A stretch of 64,000 nt of DNA from Spongilla lacustris (GCA_949361645.1 OX442415.1:12008533-12072532); one strand, 5' to 3'; counted from the stretch's first letter, positions 23,150 through 35,800 are shown. The notes: generated by a model from the sequence alone, not told the origin. Numbers and translations are program-made.

Positions 23150-23408
23150 GCTCTGTTGGTCCCCTCAAGAATTTGTCTCCCCGGACCAATCTTTATGAAA
23201 AAACGGGTCCCTCCGGACTAATTCTGTCTGAAATATTTGGTCCGCGCATGCGTATTTCGGTCCCCTTTCAACACGTGTTGTTTGAAATGCTCAACAGCAA
23301 TCGGATGAAGAAACAGAAAAAATTGTCAACTGTGTATCAAAATAAGAGTGAGATAGGGGTTAGAGATGGTATGATACTATATGCATATAGGGCTTCGCGC
23401 GCACGTCA

Positions 23409-23600
23409 CACTGTGCTACAAACGTGTTTTACGCCAGCGTATATTCTAATGTATAGCACCAATTTACGCTAGTTATACACCTATCGTATATTAATAGTAT
23501 CTCTGGCGTAAAACTAGTGTATAGGAACAATATACACTTCAGTTATACGCTAAGCGTATATTTTTCTCTTAGGCACTTTAGTAAACTATTTGCGTAATCT
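23409..23600. mobile_element. Left-type CACTG terminus with subterminal repeats
   Basis: It starts CACTGTGCTACAAACG and is followed by repeated GCGTATA, TATACAC and TTTACGC motifs in both orientations. It resembles the termini ending at 3657 and 46059. A partner with a matching target duplication was not found; 46059 shares the first ten bases but its flank differs. Confidence 0.45.
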
Positions 23601-24421
23601 TCTCGCTTATGGAGTTAATATCAGCCGGATATTGTCTAATGTCAATGACGCAATTCTTATCACATCCTCCTGGTCCCCTGCCCTTCACCCCCCCCCCCCC
23701 CCTCCCCGGCCCTGCCCATTGATCACCTTTTTATTTTATTTTATTTTTAATATAATACTTCTTACACACATGAATACATATATACACACACGTTCGAAAC
23801 GCCGCAACGGCGTGACCCGCGTCAGAAACTGAAATGTAAAACTTTAGACCAAGGCTTACCGCCATATATCCATTTCATATACTGCACAGTGTCTAAGTGA
23901 AACTGGCAAAAGAGACCAGTATAAAAGCATGCGCAACTATCTACAACAGCTTACTATGTCTTCAAGTATTCAGCCAAGTGCACACTACGATGCTCTAGAT
24001 AGGAAAGAAAAACACAGCACAATGGACCAGATAAAAAGATATGTACACTTGGCCCACCTATACTTCACCTGCGTGCCGGCGTAATGGGAAAGAAAACAAC
24101 GTACTGAACTTACACTTTGTGGTAGATCTAGAAACACTTGCACGCTACATTTTGACTAAAAGAACATGATAAAGGTACATAATTTGCATACCGACAGTCC
24201 GACACGACTTCCTATGCCTATGGGATACTGAGGGAAAGAAGTTGCAACGTACGAAAACACAAACGGCGCAAGATAAGGTCATACCTGCTGGTTGCCGGGA
24301 TTCATCGCAGCTAAACAATTCATAACACCTGCCTGCCTACGGCGCTAATATTATGATCCTGCAGCAGCTGCCAAGATTTGCGCGTCATATCACGTGACGT
24401 TCGTATATAAATGTCTGCATG
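23601..24421. other. No gene; low-complexity and unclassified sequence
   Basis: It contains a C-run (23688-23705), a T/A-rich stretch, and otherwise nothing I can assign. It lies between the CACTG terminus and the start of Ginger-Y. Confidence 0.4.
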
Positions 24422-24589
24422 GGGCTGTCACGAAAAATTTGGTCCGGGGAAAAAATCGGTCCGGCCTGACCAATTTTGGCGACCAAAAGTGGTCCGGCCG
24501 GACCGAAAATGACGCCAAAATTTGTCCGGGCAAACCAAAACTGGTCCGGGCACATAACACCTTGAACACGTGGAGCATTCGTTTTGAAA

Positions 24590-27500
24590 ATGGCTGATTC
24601 AAGTGAAGAGGGAGATGCCAAAAGTGCGGGGGATCTAGTAGAAGAAGCATATGAGTACTTGGTAAGAAATGTGTACCCCGTGGGTGCAAGCGTAGCGCGC
24701 AAGCGGTGCATATGAAGAAAGGCTCAGAAATTTGTTGTGAAAGATGGAGAAATGTACTTTAAGTAGAAGAAGAAGGGCAAGGTTTGTTCATTTTAATTTG
24801 GCTAATGCACACCTACTGTGTCGTCCGCACGTCATGGGTTGAGCTTAATTATTATAGATAATGGAAATACGATTTTTCGGAGTTAAGAAAGAGCAGCGTC
24901 GTATTCTGAAGGCTTGTCATGTGGATCCGATGTCCGGGCACATGGGAGTGAAGCGCACTTTGAACAGGATCAGCGAGCAGTTCATTTGGCCTGGAATGGT
25001 CAAAGATGTGAATGATACGGTGAGCGGACATGCAACTTAGATTTTTAGTAATAGATTTCTATAAAGTCCATACCTGAATTTAAATAACCGCAGGTCGCCA
25101 AATGTGACATCTGCCAGCATGCAAATCGGAAACACATGCATGCATACAGCCCCAGAACTACACCCGGTTCCGGTGAAGTCACCATGGAATCACATTGGCA
25201 TTGATTTTGTTGGGCCACTTGTGAAATCTAAGTCAGAAAATCAATACATCCTGACTGTGTGTGACTACTTCTCCAAATGGGTAGAAGCAGTCCCACTTCC
25301 ATCTAAACATGCAATTGGAGTTGCCAATGCACTCTACAAGGTAGGTCAATGAAGCAACGTTTTCCTATGTGTAATCACATTATAATTGCATGCATTTACA
25401 TTGCAACTGAGATATATATGTGCTTATTATTTTAGAAATTAAGTTATGGTACAGTAATTATAATGCCATGCCCACTCCAGGCCCTTAGCCAGGAAGGGGG
25501 GGGGGGGGGGGGGGGGGGCGGGGGGGGGGGGGGGGGGGGCCCAAGAGGCCTGAGTTCCCCCCCCTCCCCCCCCCCCCCCCCCCCCACCCCCCCCCCCCCC
25601 CCCCTCATGCAAGGGAGACCCCACACACATATACACATTCGCATTTGGCTAAATCGTGAGGGGACCAGTGGCGTTGTGGTGCACCCGCCGCTGGGGGGGC
25701 AGATNNNNNNNNNNNNNNNNNNNNNNNNNNNNNNNNNNNNNNNNNNNNNNNNNNNNNNNNNNNNNNNNNNNNNNNNNNNNNNNNNNNNNNNNNNNNNNNN
25801 NNNNNNNNNNNNNNNNNNNNNNNNNNNNNNNNNNNNNNNNNNNNNNNNNNNNNNNNNNNNNNNNNNNNNNNNNNNNNNNNNNNNNNNNNNNNNNNNNNNN
25901 NNNNGCAGCGGCCATGGCCGCTGCTGCCGCCCCAGCTCCTACGCCCCTTTCGTATATGGACTGCTTACCACGCTTTGTTTTATGGTTATCCAAATAAACG
26001 AATGGTAATTGATTTCTATTAATAAATAAATAGATATAGTAGCGATCGCAGCCTAAGTGATATTAATCGCTTTGTAGCCTCAAGCATTTCAGCAGCGAAT
26101 TCCAGGCTAACTTTACTTTGAGTCTGTTAAGACACCATGCATACTTCAGGCCGTCATTTTGGCGCCCTAGCTATATTTTGGCGCCCCTGTTTTTAGGGCC
26201 GCTGAGGGGGCAATTGCCCCCCTGCCCCCCCTGGCCACACCGCCACTGGAGGGGACCTCCCCCACTTTCAAAAGTCCTGCTATCGATCCCCCCCCGTCAA
26301 ATGTCCTGGCTACGGGCATGCACTCATAGTCTAATTCACTGTATTCTATCCTTGCAGATTTTTATGAGAATGGGTTTGCCCAAGATCATTACAACAGACA
26401 ATGGCACTGAATTCAAAAACGAATTAAACAAGCACCTTATGGATCTCCTAGGTATAGATCACCGGCTGACAACAGCGTACCATCCACAGGTCTGTAATAT
26501 GTCTGCATTCATTTTTTCCATGCTACAATAAATTATTGCGTATGTTAAAAAGTAGTGAAGCCATTTTTGAAGTTAAATCCAATTATTACTTAAAGCAATG
26601 AGAAGAAATGTTTAAGGAACAACACTGTAGATTTTATATTTTGTTGTCTCAATACCTAAAAGGAAGACAGACCGTTTCCATATTTTATAAGGGTTAATGG
26701 ACTCGTATAAATTTAAATGATTGGTAGAATACCATTAAAATTATGCTTTTATCCAATGCCAACTTTGCATTCATTTTATAGGCCAATGGTCTTGTTGAAA
26801 GACTTAATCAGACCTTGCAAAATATGATTGTCAAATTTTGCAACGTGAAGAAAACCAATTGGGATGATGTTCTGAATACCTGTGTTTTTGCATACAACAC
26901 TTCTTGCCACGAAAGCACACTTTATACGCCGTTTGAGATTATGTTTGGGAGAAAGGCAATTCTACCAATTGATTTCCAAATGCATGTAGACATAGCAGAG
27001 AAAGTTGAGGAACCTTTTAACCCAAATGCTTCTGACATAGAACGAATTACTGATGAAAGAATAAAGGTACTGAAACAAGCGAAAGCAAATATTCAATTGG
27101 CACAAAAGAAGCAGAAGCTAGAATATGACCGGAAACATGCTAACCCAAAAGCCTATGAATTAGGTGCAAAAGTCCTAAAAAAGGATTTCAAAAGGAAAAA
27201 AAGGAGAGAAGGAAAATTGGACTACAAGTATGTGGGCCCATTTACTATAACAAAGTGTCTTGGAAAAGGTTTGTACTCACTTCATTCAATTGAAAACCCA
27301 GATGTAGTCATCAAGAGCGTAAATGGTGTCCACATCAAACCATATCGATCTTACCCCACAAAGTACTTTTAGTACACATTCAAGCTCAAACTCATCCAGT
27401 TACACACCACCAGTAGATAAATCAGTTCTTCATAAGACTGAGGTTGTACTTTCCAGTGGTGATTCATTCCACAAGAGAGGTGACTCATCAGCAAGTAGTC

Positions 27501-28915
27501 CTACATCCAAGTCTCAGCACTCCAAAGAATCAGAGGCCACTCTCCAACATCTTAGTGCTAGCAAACAACATATGGAAGAGCATTATTATGCTGATAATCA
27601 CTTAAGTAATGTTCAAGATGATGGCAATCCGCTTTATGCGTGGAAATGTGTGAAATATACATTAGAAGGCTGTAAAAGTGAAAGCTTAAATGTCTTTGAT
27701 CATGAAAGTACTCAAATGGGTGACCTTGCATTTGTATTGGAGTCTTCCAAGCATATCACAGTACCTGAATTGCCAAATCCCCATAGTGAGATGGTTACAA
27801 GTACTCCAACTTTAAGTGGAGGATATTTTACACCAATGGAAGATGGAAACTTATCTCCAATACCAGTTTGTAATGTGCTGAGCCACTATAAGGAGAGCTG
27901 TATTCAACCTGCACTTTCCACCACTGCTTCTATCCCAAACCCCACATCCTCGCCTGCTTGTCCATCACAGGTTCCTCAAACTAGCAGCTGTCCACAGAGA
28001 GATTTTCCAAAGAGTCCAAATTCACAAATGCAATTAAAAATTGCTATCACAAAGGATAAATGTCATTTGAAAAGCAAACACCATAAGAGCCACAGTGAAA
28101 AACGTGAAGTGATTCCTAGTGAAGAAAGTAAGTGATTATGATTATATTCAATTTTATAAAAATTATTGCATTTGTTTATTTCCACAGAACAAAAGAAATC
28201 TCAAGGGTTACAAGTTTGGATACCACGACTGAACCTACTAGCTGAAGACAACCAGGCCATTGAAGAAGGAAAATGGTTATCAGATCGTGTTATAAATGCT
28301 GCACAGGAACTACTGAAATCCATCAATACTTCCATTGGCGGGCTACAAAATGCCTTGTTGGCACAAAACTTGCAATTCACTATTGAAAGAGACAGGTTTG
28401 TACAAATTTTACATGTTTCGGGGAATCACTGGATTACAATAGCAAATAATGGATGCACAGGTGGAGAGATAAAGGTTTATGATAGTAAACAGCAAGTAGC
28501 TGCGTTGATTTTTACCTCAGTCAATAAGATCACACTGACATTTCAGACTGTTCAACGGCAACAAGATAGCAGCAGTTGTGGTCTATTTGCGGTTGCTTTT
28601 GCTACATCTCTTTGTTTTGGATCAGATCCAAGTACCATAATGTATGATTCGGCAACCCTAAGGTCCCATCTTAAGCATTGTTTTGTATCAGGAATCATGG
28701 AGCCTTTCCCAGGCAAGGAAATAAAGGCTCGAAGGCCATATAGCCATGTACAATATGATATATTTTGCAGTTGCAGGCTGACAAGAGGAAAGGAAAAGAT
28801 GGCCAGATGCGACAATTGTCTGGAATGGTTCCACAAATCATGCGAAAAAATTCCTGGTTGTGTGTTCTCTAAGAGCCAGAAGTGGTTTTGCCACTCTTGT
28901 AACTCCTCAACATAA
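24590..28915 (+). CDS. Ginger1 transposase: integrase, Ulp1-like protease, PHD finger (six exons, damaged)
   Basis: Exons: 24590-24781, 24858-25019, 25094-25340, 26358-26489, 26782-28127, 28188-28915, all GT-AG. Exon 1 has a YP motif (NVYPVGAS). Exons 2/3 hold the H2C2 finger (ACHVDPMSGHMG...KCDICQ). The catalytic D, D, E lie in HIGIDFVGPL, TTDNGTEF and GLVERLNQ, and the GPY/F motif is YVGPFTI. After a ~250-residue Ser-rich linker come the C48 protease (NHWITIAN, KVYDSKQ, QRQQDSSSCGLF) and a PHD finger (CSCRL...CDNC...WFHKSC...WFCHSC). Lesions: two stops in exon 1 (near 24712 and 24763), an apparent 4-bp CATG expansion in exon 3 (~25137), and a stop plus frame change in a T-run (~27367). The element is either newly inactivated or partly misread by sequencing. 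It would cut and paste its own DNA; the protease's role is unknown. Confidence 0.85.
25466..26316. mobile_element. Insertion in intron 3 of Ginger-Y, with G/C homopolymers and a 200-N gap
   Basis: The left edge reads GCCATGCCC...TTAGCCAGGA followed by a G-run. The right edge is roughly its inverse, GTCCTGGCTACGGGCATGC (about 26300-26316). A poly-G run (25497-25539) faces a poly-C run (25555-25604), which would fold on itself. Bases 25705-25904 are 200 Ns, an assembly gap of standard length just beyond the homopolymers. This insertion explains why intron 3 is ~1 kb while the others are 60-290 bp. Edges approximate. Confidence 0.5.
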
Positions 28916-29346
28916 ATGTATTTTTAATTCACCATTTATTGCATGCACATGCAGCATGCATGCTTTTTGCTTATATATACATCATTCACTAACCATGTAC
29001 TGTGCATGCACTATGTATTTATTCCATTCATGTATTATACGCTTACGTACATGTATACATGTACAAGGCGCCGGCCTCTACTACAGTGTATGTACCCCAG
29101 ATATTGTATAATTGAGCAATCAAGCCTGAAAAAATGCTAGGACAGGCTTTGCGTGTTTTGTTAAGTACGAACTCATTGGACGAAAAGCGGACCGTTTTTG
29201 GCAAGGTAGGACCATTTTTGGCGGACAGATATGGTCCGGGCGGACCACTTTTGGCGACCAAAATCAGTCCGGCCGGACCACTTTTGGCGACCAAAAGTGG
29301 TCCGCCGGACCACTTTTAGGTAGGACCACTTTTGCCATGACAGGGC

Positions 29347-30305
29347 TCAATGCATCGATTTGCATTCGGATGTGATTATACGCTGAAGACGCAAATTTGC
29401 GTTTAACAATTATTACGCTACTCGAATGCCTAGATCGGCCCTCAATCCTGGACCATCTGAGTCAGCCTCTTTGACTACCCGGTATTGGTTCACGTACAAC
29501 CTGACTCCATACTATCATATCCACAAGACAGTCCCAAACTTCGTTATGTCATTGGATGACAAGACCACCTGTCCTACAGCCTAATGCGTGTTGCAGCGTG
29601 AAATTTGCACTACATTCATCACACTTGATAGGTAATGCATACTACTGGAAGGTTGTCGTTGATATCGACCATCCCTAAACTGAGAGGGTGCTACAGAATT
29701 CGAACAAGAAGTGCTGTCCACAGTCAGCATGTATGCAGTTCATTCGGTTTTGAAACTTGCATAGTCGTTTTCACCAGTCTCTATACTGCTCATTTTATTA
29801 TTCAACGAGTATAGGCTTGCTGTTGTGGGTTTCTTGATAATCTAATCTGCGGATAAGGTAAACAATCAATTGCTATGATAAAATGACAACATAAATATTA
29901 AATGGCAAAGCGCTCGCGAAGGATGAATCGCGAAGGTGTCATAAGAACTTAAGGATGATGATGCCCTGGAGAGCTATTGTTGTGACCCTGACGAGCCTTT
30001 TATGTCAGGGAGTGGCGATGAATTCAGTAACCTTGAACAGGAAGGTACACTATTATACATGTAAGTACATGCAATACATATAAAAATACACATACATGTA
30101 GATGCTCAGTGTATTGCTGAACGCAAAAGGAAGCACAGACCAGAGAATGACAGCACATCACTCCTGACAGTCAGTGCTAAAGCATGACTGTCTACACTCA
30201 GTCTACACATCACTCCTGACACACTCATGCTACTTCCCACAGTAGACCATACCTGCAGAGACACAGATCCCTTGACCCAGGGAGCCTGTGGCCACATCTA
30301 CGTAG
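29347..30305. other. Ginger-X interior or unassigned; possible exon remnant at 29903-30046
   Basis: Mostly nothing recognisable. At 29903 an ATG (MAKRSRRMNREG) meets, after one frame change, a segment reading DDDALESYCCDPDEPFMSGSGDEFSNLEQE... that ends at a GT donor near 30047. The acidic DPDEPFM.GS.DEFS pattern resembles the N-termini of piggyBac-like transposases from marine invertebrates (from memory, not certain). No downstream exons. Confidence 0.3.
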
Positions 30306-30895
30306 TTCCAACACTGGAGGAGAAAGGGAAGGGGGAGGGAGGGATGTGGAGGGAGGAGGGGAGGGAGGGGAGGGAGGAGGGGGAGGGAGGGGAGGGAGGA
30401 GGGGAAGGGGGAGGGAGGGAAGGGAGGAGGGAGAGGAGGGAGGAGGGGAAGGAGAGGGAGGGACGGGAGGGAGGGGGAGGAGGGAGAGGAGGGGAAGGGA
30501 GAAGGGAGGAGGGGAGGGGAGGGAGGAGGGGGAGGTGGGAGGGGGAGGGAGGGGAGGGAGGGGAGGGAGGGAGGGGAGGAAGGGAGGGGAGGGAGGAGGA
30601 AGAGGGAGGAGGGAAGAGGGGGAGGAAGGGGACGGAGGAGGGAGGGGAGGGAGGAGGGGGAGGGAGGGGAGGGAGGAGGGGGAGGGAGGGGAGGGAGGAG
30701 GGGGAGGGAGGGGAGGGAGGAGGGGGAGGGAGGGGAGGGAGGAGGGGGAGGGAGGGGAGGGAGGAGAGGGAGGGAGGGGAGGGAGGAGGGGGAGGGAGGG
30801 GAGGGAGGAGGGGAGGGACGGAGGGGAGGGAGGGAGGGGAGGGGGGATGGGAAGGAGGGAGGAGAGGACAGATGGATGGAAGAAAGGGATGGTAG
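30306..30895. repeat. GGGAGG purine minisatellite (G-quadruplex-prone)
   Basis: About 590 bases of almost pure G/A on the plus strand. They are built from GGGAGGGGAGGGAGGAGGG, with a clean ~31-bp period at 30640-30790. Runs of three to five Gs every few bases fit the G-quadruplex pattern many times over, and a purine-pyrimidine mirror could form H-DNA. Long ORFs in several frames (PPLPPSPPS, EGGEGGG) are by-products. Confidence 0.95.
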
Positions 30896-31293
30896 TATGA
30901 GAGTGAGGTAAAAGGAACACGAGTGGTCATCACAAATGTACTCAGCAAACAGCACTGTGGCACAATTATGTAATACCATGCAGTATTATTTGCGTATTTT
31001 TAAGTAATACGATGTGCAATACACCGTTGTATTCTTTAGAAATACATTTGCGTAAATTTTGAGTAAACGTGCAGTATACTCATCAAGAATACGCAATGCG
31101 TATTTTTTTCATCCGTAAATTTTAATGGCAAGGTGCCGTATATCATTACCGTTAAACACCGTTACACGCGCATTTTATTTCCGTCCTTGCTACCCTCGTT
31201 CCCAGAAAGTTAATACTTCGAATACGCAAATAAAATTAATAATTTGACAAGTCACATGATACGATAGTTTTATAAGCGGCATACTAGAAATGA

Positions 31294-32760
31294 TCAGTAA
31301 CTTGGCGATGGTACTGCCCCGTCGATCATCCAAGGCTTTGCTGTCTTGGGTGGTGAATTAGGAATTGGAGATCCCAATATCCTCCTCTTCCTCGCGTTCC
31401 TCCCTTCTGCTTGAACGCTCCTTTCATCCAAGGCATCTAGGAAAGCGTTGAGTTCACTTGAACGCCACAACGGCCTCTTCCGTTTTAATGTCTGGGCGTC
31501 CACGGTTTCTTCCTCAGACATCATCCGTGGTTCGATGTCCTGCCATTTGCTTAGCTCGTCTGCTTCCACAAGGCGAGATCTGCGTTCCCAAACCTAAAAA
31601 TATGGATTGAAAGCGGTGCTGTTACAAAATACTGACCCTCTGCTGACGAGATCTTTTGTTGCGGCGTAGCTGCTCGTCTCCCTTTTCGTGTAAGCCTCTT
31701 TTCAACGTTCTCCTGTAGGTTGCAAGTCCTCCTGGTAACCGTAATTTATCTGTGTTACTAAGGTATCAGTTCTAGCTCTCTTGAGTCCTTTACTTACGCT
31801 TGATGTTATCCAATCCATGTTTATCGATGTCTAGCTCGGCGCAAACAAGACTCACAACCTTTTTGTTGTGCTCACTTTCTCGACTAAAAATTGTGAGTGC
31901 ATGTATTAATATCAATTAAAGAATCCAGTACTTACTCCTCATCAAGGTGAAACTGCTTTCCTTCATTGAGGTTGTTGTATACGGTCCGAATTTCATTCTG
32001 AAATGATTGCCGGAGTAAACATTTATAAGCAGAAACCTAAATTAACTTACTTGCAACGACAGCGGATTTCTTCGAAGACGCTTGCTTGCAGCAGGTGTGG
32101 CTGTCTCAGAATTGGCGGAGTGATGTGGAATTGGCGGTGACTCTGAGTGCTTTTCCTCAAAAGCAGAGAACCTTGTCAGCAGTTCAGTGTATTTAATGTT
32201 GACTTGCTCCACTTGTGCACTCATTGAAGCCTGCATTTCAGCCAGCATCTTGTGCATGTCGTCTCGGCGGTCTCGCAGTCCATGGCCATTGCCAGTCGGT
32301 AGCGTTTGCCCAGGCTGCCAAAAGTATTCTACATCTGCTGGCGCCCGCCTCTGCTGATAGAACATATCAGCAGGTACAGCGGAGGTGGATGGTGTAGTAA
32401 GTCGTCTAGGCCCCTGCCCATGAAAACAGATTTTTTTAAAATGACAATTTAATTCCAATTACGTACGATAAAGGCTAGCTTACTAGTACTGTTGATGGCG
32501 ACGCCTCTCTGCTACTGGAGCTGTTGTCTTCGGTAGCCATTGTTCGTCTAGACGTCTAACAGAAAATAATAATTGCTAGTCACCTTATAAGCAATCATGT
32601 GAATGTGATGTATACTTGCCCGTGAGGGAGTAACTGCTTCTCTCCCAGCGCTGCTAATTTCCTCATTCCATCGCTGTGTTAACCACATAAGATAAACGTT
32701 GTTTGAAACAAATATAATAAACAAATTCACCCTTCCACGTCCAGCTCCTCTGCTGTTCAT
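31294..32760 (-). CDS. EnSpm accessory protein (putative DNA-binding partner), eight exons
   Basis: Exons on minus: 32760-32731, 32673-32620, 32555-32484, 32413-32051, 31997-31936, 31883-31798, 31749-31637, 31593-31294. They join in frame to 359 residues. All introns are GT-AG except the second, which needs a GC donor (CGG|GCAAGT). If that intron is not used, translation could start at MATEDNSS in exon 3. Features: Ser/Pro-rich start, a likely helical stretch MHKMLAEMQASMSAQVEQVN, then LPGGLATYRRTLKRGLHEKG and RSRLVEADELSKW, with basic patches (KRLRRN, RRNKRSRQQR, ARKRRIL). From memory, very similar proteins accompany Tnp2-like genes in cnidarian and sponge elements. A DNA-binding role analogous to plant TnpA is inference. 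Confidence 0.75.
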
Positions 32761-32854
32761 TCTCTCGCCGCAAGCTTAAAATCCGCAGGTGCAATTCATT
32801 TGTATTTGGCGCGCTAAATTTATCACGTATTCATTGCTTGAATTGTAATTCGAA
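32761..32854. promoter_or_regulatory. Shared divergent promoter region of the EnSpm pair
   Basis: Only 94 bases separate the two opposite start codons. The sequence includes TTTGGCGCGCTAAA, nearly palindromic, near 32805-32820. No TATA box is obvious. The closeness implies coupled expression of transposase and partner. Confidence 0.5.
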
Positions 32855-35800
32855 ATGTCTGCGTCAAAGCCTAAAAAAAGGAAACGAGTTGTGTGCGAGA
32901 AATGCAATCAGGAGCTTTCATACTCGTCATATTTGTGCCATCGGAACCCTTTGTACTGTCCAAAACCAACTGCCTCGGTGAATTCGATGCTTCAAGGTAC
33001 AGAATCATACGCGGAAGAGCGGGCAGAGGCGATCGCTAATGAAGGTGGAATGGATGATACATGTTTACGGCACATTTCGGCCAGCAATGTATATGCGCCG
33101 TTGGGTAATGTTTTGCCATCCGGCAATGGCAACCCCGCAAATGATTGTTCTGAAGACTTAGATGACGATTCAGTAAGCTGCGATGAAACAAATGGCACTG
33201 AACACGCAGGCGATGACCCTGAAATAGTGGATAAAATTGACGAAGTGGATAACTCTGTTATTTTTGCAGAAGACAGTTTAGATCATTCTCAAATCGGAGA
33301 TCCTCTACTTTTGTCCTTAAACTCAGGTGAAACGTCTTCATTACAAGAAATTTTGCATGAAACAGACATAGAGGCTCCTGGTAGTAATAAGAAATCAGAG
33401 AGCACAGTGGCTGATGAAACCGGCATAAAATCGGACGTGGTTGCTTTCAATAAAATGGTTGTCACCTTTCTAATATTTTTCCAGCTGGTGTACAAAGTGT
33501 CAGACAGAGCTGTGGAATGTATATTGTTTTTTATCCGGAGTCTATTAAAACGCATTGCAAAAATCATCAGCAATGACAGTCTTAATATTATTGCTCATCA
33601 TCTACCAACTACAATTTATCATGTGAAGAAGCTATTTGGCTTTAAAAAAGATCAATTTCGAAGATTTGTTGTCTGTCCAAAATGTTCAGAGTGCTACGAA
33701 TTCACAAGTAAATCTGATTGTATAAGAATTTGCTCGACTGTGAATAAATTTACTGGGAAAAAATGTTGTGCACCATTACTCAGAAAGATAAAAAATAAAG
33801 ACAGCTACAAAATGGTGCCATCAAAAGTATATGTATATCAATCACTGAAAAAATCTCTAACTAAACTCTTCCAAAGGGAGGGCTTCCACAAACTGATTGA
33901 ACATTGGAGATTTAGAACAACCACTCCAGGAAAAATGAGTGACATCTATGATGGAAGCATATGGAAAGAACTTAGTAGCCCTAATGAATTTTTAAGCGTT
34001 CCCTACAGCCTGAGTCTCAAATTAAATGTGGACTGGTTCAAACTATATGAACATACTAATTACAGCGTTGGTGTGATATACTTGACAATTGATAATCTTC
34101 CACGAGATAAAAGATTCTTGGTAGAAAATGTCATCATAGTAGGGTGCATTCCAGGGCCTAGAGAACCGAAGTTAAATATCAATTCATACCTAAAGCCTCT
34201 TGTGGATGAGCTTCTGGAACTGTATCATGGCATTCAAATAAAGACGCCAAAATCAATATTTTCATTCACCTCAGTTAGATGTATGCTTACATCTGTATCT
34301 GCAGATATTCCTGCAACACGAAAATTATGTGGATTCAGTTCGCACTCTGCAAAAAAAGGATGTTCGAAATGCCTTAAGACATTTAATTGCTCTCATTTTG
34401 GGGCAAAGCCAGATTACTCTGGATTTGACAAAGACACATGGACTTTTAGAGACCTAAAAACCCATCAAGCAGTACTGCAGCAGTTGAACAATGCACGCAC
34501 AGATGGTGAGCGGAAAATTATAACTAAGGAATGGGGCATTCGTTATTCCGAGCTAAACAGGCTACCCTACTTCAATATCGTACGGCAGCATGTAATTGAC
34601 CCAATGCACAATTTGTTATTGGGAACAGCCAAACACATGGTATCCATTTGGAAGGAAGAAGGGCTTCTAACTAAAGATCAATTTGAAAATATGCAAGAAA
34701 CAATTGATAATCTTCTTGTGCCAGCTAATTTGGGCCGAATCCCACACAAGATACACTCTCAAGCTTCTTCATTGACTGCAGATCAGTGGAGAAACTGGGT
34801 TGCAATTTACTCAACATATGCTTTGCACACTATCCTACCCACTGAACACCTCAAATGCTGGTCGGAGTTTGTTAAAGCCTGCTCTATACTTTTGAATCCT
34901 GTAATTACTTTGCAGGAAATAGAAAAGGGAGATGAAATGCTGTTAAACTTTTGCAGAAAATTTGAAGAACTGTATGGGAAACAAAAATGTACACCAAACA
35001 TGCACTTCCATTGCCATTTAAAGGAATGCTTGCTAGATTATGGTCCTGTCTATGGTTTCTGGTGCTTTCCTTTTGAACGTTTCAATGGTATTTTTGAAAG
35101 CTTTAAAAAAAACTGGATATGCCCAGAGCTACAGATAATTACAAAATTTATACAGTACCAGGACGTCTTGGGAAGTGAAGATATGAAAGAAGACGTTTGG
35201 CTAAGCAGTCTCCGGGAGGAAACAAAATATATGGGCTCAATCCAGCAAACACATACAGACTACACACCTGGATTGTTAGAATTATCAGAAAAGTTAACCT
35301 GCTCCTTACCTGAAATTAAACCAGATTTACACAGCATCTGTAATGTTTCATCAAGGAAATATGAGAAACTGTTTGCTAGTACAGAGGTTCAGTGGCTTAC
35401 TGAGCTGTATGAAATTTTATACCCAGAGGAAATGGTGAAATTTTGTCCAATGCGCTATGAATGTTTTCATGATGCCTGTGTGGCTATGGGAGAGAGCTAT
35501 ACATCAGAAATGTCAAAAGGCAATTCATCTTCGTGCATTTCGGCAATCTGGGCAACCAGCTTAAATGGACAAATATCTTTGTCTCCTGCAAAAGAACAGG
35601 CTGGAGTTATTGAATACCTTTTTACACACAGTGTTGTTCTCCAAAACAAAGATAATATCTTAAGAACAAAAACAGTTACCAATTCATTTGCTCGTGTTCG
35701 TTGGTACGAAGATCATCCTTACAGCAACATGTTACCATTTCCCTTGAAAGTCTATGCATCCACAGTCAAAAACAGTGGAGCGCTATGTTTTCTCCCTTTG

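Larger units (their letters stand above)
24426..29342 (+). mobile_element. Ginger-Y: near-complete Ginger1 DNA transposon (TSD GGGC)
   Basis: It starts TGTCACG (24426) and ends CATGACA (29342). Both ends have inverted repeats of ~100-200 bp made of GGTCCGGCCGGACC and TTTTGGCGACCAAAAGTGG blocks (24426-24560; 29190-29342). GGGC is duplicated at 24422-24425 and 29343-29346. It encodes an integrase-like transposase with a C-terminal Ulp1 protease and PHD finger, the published Ginger1 plan. Length 4917 bp including an ~850-bp insertion in an intron. The right end has more internal iterations of the motif than the left. Confidence 0.85.

Noticed and set aside
23409..23890. A 480-bp non-autonomous CACTG element ending at a CACAGTG near 23890
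   Set aside because: Only eight terminal bases agree, the flanks do not match (TCA versus TCT), and the right side lacks subterminal repeats.
25439..26008. Frames running across poly-G/poly-C and the N gap
   Set aside because: Homopolymers and unknown bases cannot support a protein. The region is an insertion in an intron.
24590..28915. Gypsy retrotransposon integrase rather than Ginger
   Set aside because: There is no RT, gag or LTR. The gene has introns, a Ulp1-PHD tail, and terminal inverted repeats with a 4-bp duplication.
30225..30979. Pro/Ser/Leu-rich and Gly/Glu/Arg-rich frames
   Set aside because: By-products of the GGGAGG array on each strand.
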